In this document: positions 34,827 to 41,802 of the stretch, one piece after another | Position numbering within the stretch: the stretch's first letter is position 1 | Layout: each line of letters starts with the position of its first letter | Origin: Acidobacteriota bacterium | GTDB lineage: Bacteria > Acidobacteriota > Terriglobia > UBA7540 | Assembly: GCA_021787735.1 (NCBI GenBank) | Contig: JAJYLL010000033.1 | Coordinates: 1-43,115, forward strand | DNA length: 43,115 nt | Direction: 5' to 3' | Notes under the pieces: model-generated | Database searches by the model: none | Told to the model about the DNA's origin: nothing | Seen by the model: only the letters and a program-made list of their open reading frames with translations | Translations under genes and position numbers: made by a program

Positions 34827-35363
34827 TCAGGATTCTGGTTCTACCAGGCCCAGTTTCCCGTCAGGCCGGCGATAAACAACGTTCACGCGCTCACTTTCGA
34901 TATTGCGAAAGACAACCAGCCCGCTCTGAGCGGCCGCCAGCGACGCAATCGCCTCTTCCAGTGTCATGGGTTTTACGGGGAGACGTTCCGATTCAATCGG
35001 GACGCGCTCGTCGTGGTCGGTGCGGCTGCTCTGGAAAACATTCAGCGTGATGTTCGAAGTGGGTTTGGGACGGCGCTTCTTGGTACGCTTCCGCTCAAGC
35101 TGGCGGACCGCTTGTCGCTCCAGCTTGTCGAGAGCTCCCTTGATGGCGCTTCGATCATCGCCGGCCTCCATTATGCCGACCAGTGTGTGGTCTCGAAAAA
35201 TGGCCGTGATTTCGGCGGTACGGCTGCGCTTTTCCGCTGTCAGAACCACATGCAGTTTGGGCTGTCCGGGGAGCAGTTTTTCCAGCTTTCTCAGCCGCTG
35301 AAAGGTATACTCCTGAAGCCCGGAAGTGACACTAACCTGCCGTCCTGTGAAATCAACATCCAT
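34827..35363 (-). CDS. hpf: Long-form ribosome hibernation promoting factor
   Basis: The 178-residue protein is of the long HPF type. The N-terminal ribosome-binding domain (1 to about 95) reads VDFTGRQVSVTSGLQEYTFQRL and so on. A basic linker (RKRTKKRRPKP) follows, then a C-terminal dimerisation domain (about 130-178: PMTLEEAIASLAAAQSGLVVF, VVYRRPDGKLGLVEP). Long HPF joins two 70S ribosomes into inactive 100S dimers in stationary phase. The start is ATG 35363 with the strong site AAAGGAGG at 35371-35378. It lies 50 bases after rpoN. In enterics the gene here encodes the short form; the long form is usual in most other phyla. Confidence 0.94.
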   Translation of the reverse strand: MDVDFTGRQVSVTSGLQEYTFQRLRKLEKLLPGQPKLHVVLTAEKRSRTAEITAIFRDHTLVGIMEAGDDRSAIKGALDKLERQAVRQLERKRTKKRRPKPTSNITLNVFQSSRTDHDERVPIESERLPVKPMTLEEAIASLAAAQSGLVVFRNIESERVNVVYRRPDGKLGLVEPES

Positions 35364-35413
35364 AACAGCACCTCCTTTGTTCCTCTTTCGATTTGGCGAT
35401 GCAGCAGGACTGT

Positions 35414-36868
35414 TCATCCCTTAACTCGGCGTTGGTGCGTACTGGGAATCTTCATATCTTCACGGTACTTGGCAACCGTCCGGCGGGTCACATTGAAACC
35501 CTGTTGGCGCAGATGTTGCATGATGACTTCATCGGTGAGTGGGTGGGCGGAGTCTTCCTCTTCAATCATCTTCTTCACAATTCTCTTCAGGCGGATCAGA
35601 GAGGTATTGCCTCCCTGCGGCCCCTGGACGGATTCAGAAAAGAAATAGCGAAGCTCGTAAACGCCCTGAGGTGTGTGAGCATACTTGTTGGCAACCGCGC
35701 GGCTGACCGTGGAGGGATGCACGCCGACTTCCTCGGCCACCTCCTTGATCATCATCGGCCGCAGATGATCGATCCCTTTTTCCAGGAACTCAGTCTGACG
35801 CTGGATAATGGACTCACAAACGCGCACGATCGTGTGCTTGCGCTGCTCGATGTTTTTGATGAGTTGCAAGGCTGAGTTGCAGCGTTCCTTCACGTAACTC
35901 CGCACCTCGCGCGTTGACGCACCGTCCGACAGCAACCGCCGGTAGTGCCGGCTCAGGCGCAACTGGGGCAGGCCATCTTCGTTCAGGCGGACTTCGTAAC
36001 CGCTGCTCGTCTTCACGATGAAAACGTCCGGCTCAATCAACTGAGGCTGCTCTTTGTTGTAGCGCTGGCCGGGGCGGGGGTCGAGCTTGCGGATGATCTC
36101 GATGGCTTTTTCGACAGCCGGCACTGGACGGTCAAGCGCACGGGCAATTTCACGGTAATGCTTATTCTGGAGCAGTTTCAGGTGGTCGGAAACAATCTGG
36201 GCCGCGAGGGTGTTTTCAGGCGCCAGGGTGCGAAGCTGAATCAACAGGCACTCGCGCACGTCCCGGGCCGCTACTCCGAGGGGATCAAACTCCTGAACCA
36301 TGGCCAGCGCCGACTCGACATCGGCCTGCTCGTGACCTCCGGTCCGGGTGATCTCTTCCAGGGTTGTGCTCAGGTATCCATCCTCGTTCAGGTTGCCGAT
36401 AATCGATTCCGCGGCACTGCGCACCGCCTCGGAAGACTTGGAAACGCTTAGCTGCCAATCCAGATGATCGGCCAGGGACGAGGGCTGAGACAGGAAGTTC
36501 TCGAACGAGGCCTTTTCATAAACTTCGCCCGCCGGCGCCTTGAATCCCGGATCAAGGTAGTCCCGGAAAAATGATCCGAAATCAATCTCCTCGAAGGAAT
36601 CGCGGTTCCCGTTTTCGGTCTGGCCCTCACCAGGAACGAGTTCGCCCGTTCCATTAGAGTCAGCTTTGAGCGAGACCTCTTCAACCGTGGGTGCGTCCTC
36701 CGGCACTTCTTCGAGGACGGGATTGGCGATCATCTCCTCATTAATCATCTCGCGCAGTTCCAGCCTGTTCAGCGCCAGGACGCTGACCATCTGGACAAGG
36801 CCGGGCGTCAGGATCTGCTTCTGTGCAACCTTGAGGTTCAGCCCGATTCTTGGTTGAGTTCCACCCAT
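35414..36868 (-). CDS. rpoN: RNA polymerase sigma-54 factor
   Basis: A 484-residue RpoN with all expected parts. The N-terminal activator-responsive region (LNLKVAQKQILTPGLVQMVSVLALNRLELREMI) comes first, then an acidic region II. The core-binding domain follows (FDPLGVAARDVRECLLIQL). The DNA-binding region contains VAEEVGVHPSTVSRAVANKY, which reads the -12 element, and the RpoN box TRRTVAKYRE (461-470) reads -24. It directs transcription only with AAA+ activators, and two such activators are encoded at 15.1-18.1 kb. Its ATG overlaps the lptB stop (TGATG), giving coupled translation. A sigma-54-like site lies upstream of the operon at 40163-40178. Confidence 0.97.
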   Translation of the reverse strand: MGGTQPRIGLNLKVAQKQILTPGLVQMVSVLALNRLELREMINEEMIANPVLEEVPEDAPTVEEVSLKADSNGTGELVPGEGQTENGNRDSFEEIDFGSFFRDYLDPGFKAPAGEVYEKASFENFLSQPSSLADHLDWQLSVSKSSEAVRSAAESIIGNLNEDGYLSTTLEEITRTGGHEQADVESALAMVQEFDPLGVAARDVRECLLIQLRTLAPENTLAAQIVSDHLKLLQNKHYREIARALDRPVPAVEKAIEIIRKLDPRPGQRYNKEQPQLIEPDVFIVKTSSGYEVRLNEDGLPQLRLSRHYRRLLSDGASTREVRSYVKERCNSALQLIKNIEQRKHTIVRVCESIIQRQTEFLEKGIDHLRPMMIKEVAEEVGVHPSTVSRAVANKYAHTPQGVYELRYFFSESVQGPQGGNTSLIRLKRIVKKMIEEEDSAHPLTDEVIMQHLRQQGFNVTRRTVAKYREDMKIPSTHQRRVKG

Positions 36869-37596
36869 CAGACTACCAGTTTAAAATTATCGCCGAGATA
36901 AATCCTTTTCACTTCCGAGTCGTTCCCCAGTTCCTCGGGCGACCCGGCCCGGAAAATCCTTCCATTGTTGATAATGTACGCGCGGTCCGTCACTCGCAAG
37001 GTCTCGCGTACGTTGTGATCTGTGATCAAAACCCCAATGCCACTTTCCTTCAGCCGGACAATGATCTCCTGAATGTCCAGCACGGTCAAAGGGTCAATCC
37101 CGGAAAACGGCTCATCTAAAAGTATAAACGAAGGCGAGATGACGAGGGAACGTGCAATTTCCACTCGCCGCCTTTCACCGCCGGAAAGCAGATATCCGTG
37201 GCTCCGCCGAACCTGCTGCAACCCCAGGTTTTCGAGCAACTCCTCAAGGCGCTCACGCCGTTCGTGGGCCGTCAGCGGAAGCGTTTCTAGAACGGCAAGG
37301 ATGTTCTCTTCCACCGTCAGCTTGCGAAAGATCGACGGTTCCTGCGGCAAGTAGCTGATGCCGCTCCTTGCCCTCAGATACATGGGATACCCCGTAATGT
37401 CCGTCTCGTCCAGAGTCACCTGGCCGGAATCCGGGCTGATCAGGCCGACAATAATGTAAAAGGTGGTGGTCTTGCCTGCGCCGTTCGGACCCAGTAGCCC
37501 GACAACCTCGCCCTGGGCGATAGTCAGGCTGATGTTGTCTACAACCTTGCGCCCCTTGTACGCCTTTGTCAGGTCAACCGTGGAGAGAATATGCAT
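36868..37596 (-). CDS. lptB: LPS export ABC transporter ATP-binding protein LptB
   Basis: A 242-residue ABC ATPase with Walker A GPNGAGKT (36-43), Q-loop [18 protein letters not shown], signature [15 protein letters not shown] and Walker [13 protein letters not shown], all in the LptB style. With LptF/LptG (not in this window) it powers extraction of lipopolysaccharide from the inner membrane into the Lpt bridge. It sits 6 bases after the LptC/LptA-like gene and overlaps rpoN by one base, so the three are one transcription unit. Its presence implies a Gram-negative envelope with LPS or a related outer-membrane lipid. Confidence 0.96.
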   Translation of the reverse strand: MHILSTVDLTKAYKGRKVVDNISLTIAQGEVVGLLGPNGAGKTTTFYIIVGLISPDSGQVTLDETDITGYPMYLRARSGISYLPQEPSIFRKLTVEENILAVLETLPLTAHERRERLEELLENLGLQQVRRSHGYLLSGGERRRVEIARSLVISPSFILLDEPFSGIDPLTVLDIQEIIVRLKESGIGVLITDHNVRETLRVTDRAYIINNGRIFRAGSPEELGNDSEVKRIYLGDNFKLVV

Positions 37597-37602
37597 CGTC
37601 GC

Positions 37603-39951
37603 TCACTGCGCGACACGGTGTTTAGAAACCGCCGGGGAACTGGCGCTCCCATCAACCAGCAACCTATCATTGTGAATATAGAAAGTCAAACGTTGCCCCG
37701 TCATCGATCCCTTTTCCGCATCGTGAACCGTCGGCGGCCCTCCGGTCATGACAACCTTTCCGGTTTCCGCATCATAAACAGCGTTCTCACCCATAGCATA
37801 CCGCATGGGCTGCACAATCTTCACATGTCCTTCGGCAACCGCACGCTCTACTTCAGAATCCCCATTCTTCAAGCCGGAAGAAAAATAGATGTCGAGCCGG
37901 TCCGCCTGGATTCTTGTGTCCGCAGTATCCATCTCAACATTTCCGGCATAGCGCGCCTTGCGGCCGGCATCAAAGTACTCAAGCCGATCAGCCCGGACAA
38001 TCAAAGGGCTGGTACCGGGCTGACCTGCTTTTCCTCCAGCAGTTCCAGCCGGTGCCGGCTGCAGGTGAGATGTTACCACCCTGGAATTCGTGCTGACGCG
38101 CCGCTGGTTCTTATTGACATCAAGTGACGCCGACTCCACCACATCAGTGCCGCGCCAGGCACGAACGTGGCCCTCGTAGTGGACCGTCTGGCTGAGGCGG
38201 TCAACAATCATGCGGTCCGCCACCACGTTTGTGGGAAGCAACGCAGGGTTTCGGGGATCGGTGTGAATGGCGTGCACGCCGCCGATTCCTTCTGCGGTGT
38301 CTGAAGCAAGCAATATCACAAACTGGTCGGCGCGCGCCCGCGTGCTGGGGTCCCAAATTTCAGGGTGCCCCGTCAGAATCAGCTTCTGCTCAACCGCCAG
38401 GACGCGGGCATGCTCGCTCTTCGCTTCAAGGTTCCCGTCGCGAAAACGGAAATCCCCGCTCTGCTCCACCGATTGGACAACCTCGGAGGCAGGATCAAAT
38501 GTAGCCACAAGTTCGCGTGCCGTCGAAACCGCCGGAGTCTGGTCCTTGGAGTTCGGAGGCCGCGCAAAAACGATTTGGGTCCCACCCGTTCCACGAAGTG
38601 ATTCAAGCTGACTTGCGGGATTGAATACCATGAAAAACCTGGCCGCGGTCACCGTCCGGTCACCCTCTTCAGCACTTGTGGGATAAAGGACCAGCTTCCC
38701 AGGTCCCGCGGTTTCCGCACTCTTTATCTTCTTCCCGTTGGGCCAGAATGAAAATTGCAACTTGTCAGTGGCAAGGTCTTCTTTCGAAACCTTTCCGCCA
38801 AGACTTTGCGGTCCGGAGGCAGCACTCCGGGGGCTGTGCCTCTGATCAATCGTCAGGCGAACCTTACCCATGGCCACGCCACCGGCCGGAACATGAGTGG
38901 CAGGATCAAAGTTCAGCACAACCTCATGCGCCGCAAGGTTGGCGATTGCGCCACCCTGCGTGGATTCGCCCCGCACGTGACCTGCTGCGGTCAGTTTGCT
39001 GAGCCGGTTGGTGAGCGGGTCAAGATGTCCGCGCAACACGTCGGATTGCAGATTCAGTCCTCCGCCACGGGTCGTGTCCATCGCGCGAGTGTTGCCTGAT
39101 AGCAGCACTTCCGTGATGCGGTTGTGAGCGTTCAGCAAAATTGAGCCTTGGCTTGCTGCCACGGTGCGATTGCCCTGACGGATTCTCACCGGCCCCCACA
39201 ATTGCATCCCTTCAGCCGCCCCTCCGTAGCGCACCCGGCTGGCAGACATCTGAATGGGCGCGCCCGCATGCGGCTTCTTCTGGGAGTGAAACTCCGCCTG
39301 GACGTCCTGTTTCAAGATGATCTCGCCCTTGTCGGTCCCGTAGATGAGACCACGCGCCGAACCGGATACATCTCCAAGATGAAAGCCGACCGGAGTGTCG
39401 CTTTCAAGCTGCGTACCGTGGTCAGTGGAACTCACTTTCGACGTCCTGATGTACACCGGCTGGCGCGCGGGGTTCGCGTCCGTGGGTGCCTGATTGATGG
39501 GCTGGCCGGGTTTTAAGGTAAGGTCCCGAATCTGGCTGGGGGTGGCGTTCAGTACAAGTTCAACATCGCCGGGCGTTGAAAGATTGCCCGTGGTGGGATT
39601 GTATTCACCCTCGGCTGTTCTCAAGACATCGGATCGCTTTCCCGAGCGGCCGAAGAACTCGACGTAAACATCCTTCAGCACGGTCGAGCCGCCCTCCTTG
39701 TAGGCAAGCATCTGCGCCGCGTGAATGACGAAGAGCCTCTGCCCTTTGTCTGAGCGGGTAAAGGTTACTCCGGAGAGTTGCTGATTAACGTCGCTGGCAA
39801 GTTCGGGAGGCTTGGGGAGCGGCACGCGCCGGACAGTCCTGCCGAGCCAGTAGGTCCACAGAACGACAACCGCCGTGACGGCCAAGCCTGCGCCTGCCAG
39901 AATCCTGACCCAGCGCTTACTCCGGACGTGTCGCTTAATACTGTTGTTCAC
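37603..39951 (-). CDS. Large LptC/LptA (OstA-like) fusion for LPS transport
   Basis: The 782-residue protein begins at GTG 39951. A single membrane helix lies at about 16-36, then an LptC-type domain (PELASDVNQQLSGVTFTRSDKGQRLFVIHAAQ). A long run of OstA/LptA-like beta-jellyroll stretches follows, e.g. RADRLEYFDAGRKARYAGNV, TRIQADRLDIYFS and AEGHVKIVQPMRYAMGENAVYD near the C-terminus. LptC is normally about 190 residues and LptA about 180, so this equals several modules in one chain and could form much of the periplasmic bridge itself. It is followed at 6 bases by lptB and then rpoN, matching the lptC-lptA-lptB-rpoN order known from proteobacteria. No separate lptA is seen. Confidence 0.85.
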   Translation of the reverse strand: MNNSIKRHVRSKRWVRILAGAGLAVTAVVVLWTYWLGRTVRRVPLPKPPELASDVNQQLSGVTFTRSDKGQRLFVIHAAQMLAYKEGGSTVLKDVYVEFFGRSGKRSDVLRTAEGEYNPTTGNLSTPGDVELVLNATPSQIRDLTLKPGQPINQAPTDANPARQPVYIRTSKVSSTDHGTQLESDTPVGFHLGDVSGSARGLIYGTDKGEIILKQDVQAEFHSQKKPHAGAPIQMSASRVRYGGAAEGMQLWGPVRIRQGNRTVAASQGSILLNAHNRITEVLLSGNTRAMDTTRGGGLNLQSDVLRGHLDPLTNRLSKLTAAGHVRGESTQGGAIANLAAHEVVLNFDPATHVPAGGVAMGKVRLTIDQRHSPRSAASGPQSLGGKVSKEDLATDKLQFSFWPNGKKIKSAETAGPGKLVLYPTSAEEGDRTVTAARFFMVFNPASQLESLRGTGGTQIVFARPPNSKDQTPAVSTARELVATFDPASEVVQSVEQSGDFRFRDGNLEAKSEHARVLAVEQKLILTGHPEIWDPSTRARADQFVILLASDTAEGIGGVHAIHTDPRNPALLPTNVVADRMIVDRLSQTVHYEGHVRAWRGTDVVESASLDVNKNQRRVSTNSRVVTSHLQPAPAGTAGGKAGQPGTSPLIVRADRLEYFDAGRKARYAGNVEMDTADTRIQADRLDIYFSSGLKNGDSEVERAVAEGHVKIVQPMRYAMGENAVYDAETGKVVMTGGPPTVHDAEKGSMTGQRLTFYIHNDRLLVDGSASSPAVSKHRVAQ

Positions 39952-39995
39952 AATCCCGCGTTCAACCCTCCCCTTGGCTATTCTAAACCCCGGAG

Positions 39996-40007
39996 GGGTA
40001 TATACCC
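39996..40007. promoter_or_regulatory. Perfect palindrome upstream of the lpt-rpoN operon
   Basis: GGGTATATACCC is a perfect 12-bp palindrome about 45 bases upstream of the lptC/A GTG. It overlaps a small hairpin ACCCC-GGA-GGGGT. It could be an operator for a dimeric regulator or part of a leader hairpin; no regulator is known. Confidence 0.35.
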
Positions 40008-40162
40008 TTTAGATTCCGCGAACCTGAGAGAGGTTTAAAAGAGCGGGCAGAGCGCAATCAGTAAAATTTACCCAACGTTCAAAAGCAGTACAGAAATTTC
40101 AAACCCCAATCAAATCCAGGGAAAGAAATCCACTAAGTATTTTATAATCATTCACTTATAAA

Positions 40163-40178
40163 AGCATAAAGATTGCCA
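40163..40178 (-). promoter_or_regulatory. Candidate sigma-54 promoter of the lptC/A-lptB-rpoN operon
   Basis: On the minus strand TGGCAATCTTTATGCT has GG and GC at the exact -24/-12 spacing of the consensus TGGCACRNNNNTTGCW. Transcription would start near 40152, leaving a leader of about 200 bases before the GTG at 39951. About 0.3 such nine-base matches are expected by chance over both strands of this window, so the location is the main support. Confidence 0.35.
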
Positions 40179-40179
40179 C

Positions 40180-40396
40180 GAAAATCCCACACGTCCCATT
40201 CGGGGGCTTGCGAGCGCGATGTAGGCTACTTTTATAAGCTCGTGCGGAAGCCGCAAACTCCGTCATTCTGAGCTCGGTCGCTTTCCACCGGCGAACGGCA
40301 CTGAACGAGCTGAACGGTCTCGATGTGAGTATCGCGACAGATGCGCCAGCCGCGAAGAGCCCGCGGCCGGAAGGCACCTGACCGTATCCACCAGCG
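40180..40396. other. Gene-free stretch with a partial family B repeat
   Basis: Between the upstream region of the lpt operon and the AIM24-family gene I see no credible coding frame. GTCATTCTGAGCTCGGTCG at 40262-40280 is a left-arm remnant of repeat family B. The rest shows nothing I can name. Confidence 0.4.
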
Positions 40397-41146
40397 TCAT
40401 CTATTCAAGAGCGAGCCCATGATGCCCCCGACGACGCCTCCCTCGGCGGCCTGGGCTGTTTGTGCGGGCATATACTCCGACAGCTCCTGCGCCAGCCTCG
40501 AAATGGGCAGTGTTTGCAGCCAGATTTTTCCCGGCCCGGTCAGTGACGCCAGGAAGATTCCGTCGCCGCCAAAGAGCATATTCTTAATTCCCGGCACGGT
40601 TGTAATCTCAAATCCAACGCCTGCCTGGAACGCGCCCACGTGCCCTGGATGCACCCGCAGATTTTCTCCCGGCTGCAGCTCCTTCAAGATCAGTTCGCCT
40701 GAAAGCTCAATCCATGCGGTGCCCGTTCCGCTGACGCGCTGCAGCAGAAAGCCCGCGCCGCCAAAGATGCCCGCTCCCAGCGATTGCTGAAAGCCGACGC
40801 TGATCTGAATCTGCGGCGTACCGCACAAAAATCCGTGCCGGTGGATCAGGTATTCGTTTGCCGGGTCAACTTGCATCGGAACAATATGCCCCGGCAGTTT
40901 TGTGGCAAAGGAAACTGTTCCCGGAGCGCCCACGGCCTGGTACTGCGTCATAAACAGCGATCCACCTCCCGCCACGCGCTTCAGCACGCCGAAGATTCCT
41001 CCGCCTCCGCCAAACTGGGTGTGGGTGGTCAGCTCAATGGAACTCGTCATCCAGCTAAGCTCACCCGCCTCGGATACAACCGTCTCGCCCGGGTCAAGCG
41101 CAACTTCCAGCACGGGCATCGTGGTGCCAAGAATGCGACTCTGCAT
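40397..41146 (-). CDS. AIM24 family protein
   Basis: The 249-residue protein matches the AIM24/TIGR00266 family: PVLEVALDPGETVVSEAGELSWM at the start, a Gly-rich segment (GGGGGIFGVLKRVAGGGSLFM), GHIVPMQVDPANEYLIHRHGFLC in the middle, and HPGHVGAFQAGVGFEI towards the end. The fold is a beta-prism-like TRAP-related barrel. Yeast Aim24 affects mitochondrial cristae, but the bacterial function is not established. The glycine-rich C-terminal tail (EGGVVGGIMGSLL) may contact membrane. The start is ATG 41146 with a clear AAGGAGT site. It stands alone between gene-free, repeat-bearing regions. Confidence 0.88.
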   Translation of the reverse strand: MQSRILGTTMPVLEVALDPGETVVSEAGELSWMTSSIELTTHTQFGGGGGIFGVLKRVAGGGSLFMTQYQAVGAPGTVSFATKLPGHIVPMQVDPANEYLIHRHGFLCGTPQIQISVGFQQSLGAGIFGGAGFLLQRVSGTGTAWIELSGELILKELQPGENLRVHPGHVGAFQAGVGFEITTVPGIKNMLFGGDGIFLASLTGPGKIWLQTLPISRLAQELSEYMPAQTAQAAEGGVVGGIMGSLLNR

Positions 41147-41304
41147 GTAAGACTCCTTGTATAAATTGTGCGCCGCCGGCGAACCTTGCACCACCGCTCA
41201 GCGCACGATTGAATGTATATCCTAAACGCCCGCCCCGACAAGTACCGCGGCCCTTTACGGCCCGCGGCTGTTGCGGTTTCGCGGGCCGGTTGTTTGATGA
41301 TTTT

Positions 41305-41355
41305 CCCCTCTACCTCAGGGAGGGGGTGGCGGAGGTACGACGCCGGGTGAGGGGG
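41305..41355. repeat. Dispersed repeat family A, copy 4 (inverted)
   Basis: The sequence is inverted relative to the left-end copies. It runs CCCCTCTACCTCAGGGAGGGGG, then GGCGGAGGTACGACGCCGGGTGAGGGGG. The core CGGAGGTACGAC is the reverse complement of the core in copy 2 (592-640). Confidence 0.75.
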
Positions 41356-41405
41356 TTCCTGCTTTCCCTACTTCCTACTTCCTACTCGCTACCACCTCTA
41401 TGTCG

Positions 41406-41440
41406 AGAGGGTGCCGGAGGTACGACGGCGGGTGAGGGGG
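41406..41440. repeat. Dispersed repeat family A, copy 5 (inverted)
   Basis: GAGAGGGTGCCGGAGGTACGACGGCGGGTGAGGGGG is a shorter inverted copy 50 bases after copy 4. It shares the core CGGAGGTACGAC. Confidence 0.75.
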
Positions 41441-41489
41441 GTGTAGCGCGGTCCTTGCACCATCAACCCCCAGCGGCCCCGCCATGCCC

Positions 41490-41567
41490 GTCACCCTGAG
41501 TGAAACGAAGGATCCCTGCATTTCTCTCAAGCAAAATACGGGGGTTCTTCGCTCTGCTCAGAATGAC
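41490..41567. repeat. Dispersed palindromic repeat family B, right-end copy
   Basis: The element starts GTCACCCTGAGTGAAACGAAG and ends GGTTCTTCGCTCTGCTCAGAATGAC, with AAATACGGGG inside. Its architecture is that of the copies at 448-542 and 671-748. Confidence 0.75.
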
Positions 41568-41592
41568 AAACGCGCGCGGTTGCAAGCCCCCG

Positions 41593-41681
41593 GGAGGGCC
41601 GAAAGACTTTAGCCCACGGCGTGAGCCGTGGGATTCAATTTGCGTTAAAATTTCCCCCAAGCCCCGGCAGGGGCGAAAGAC
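41593..41681. repeat. Dispersed repeat family C with perfect hairpin
   Basis: GGAGGGCCGAAAGACTTTAG is followed by the perfect hairpin CCCACGGC-GTGA-GCCGTGGG (41613-41632). After a spacer, a second half (CCCCGGCAGGGGCGAAAGAC, 41662-41681) repeats the leading block. Only one full copy is in the window; I recall closely similar blocks from several environmental bacterial genomes. Confidence 0.6.
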
Positions 41682-41802
41682 ACGCGGCTTGTCGATAAGG
41701 TGCAGGCTGGCGTGAGCACAAGCAGAAACGTCCCGCTGCGCGGGATCGCAGACTCGACAAAACGCGAATCTGCGCCACCCGCCGCAAACGGCTTGCTGTG
41801 TT

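Noticed and set aside
41200-41800. CRISPR array suspected from repeated motifs
   Set aside because: Repeats are palindromic elements of different types without regular spacing, and no cas gene is present.
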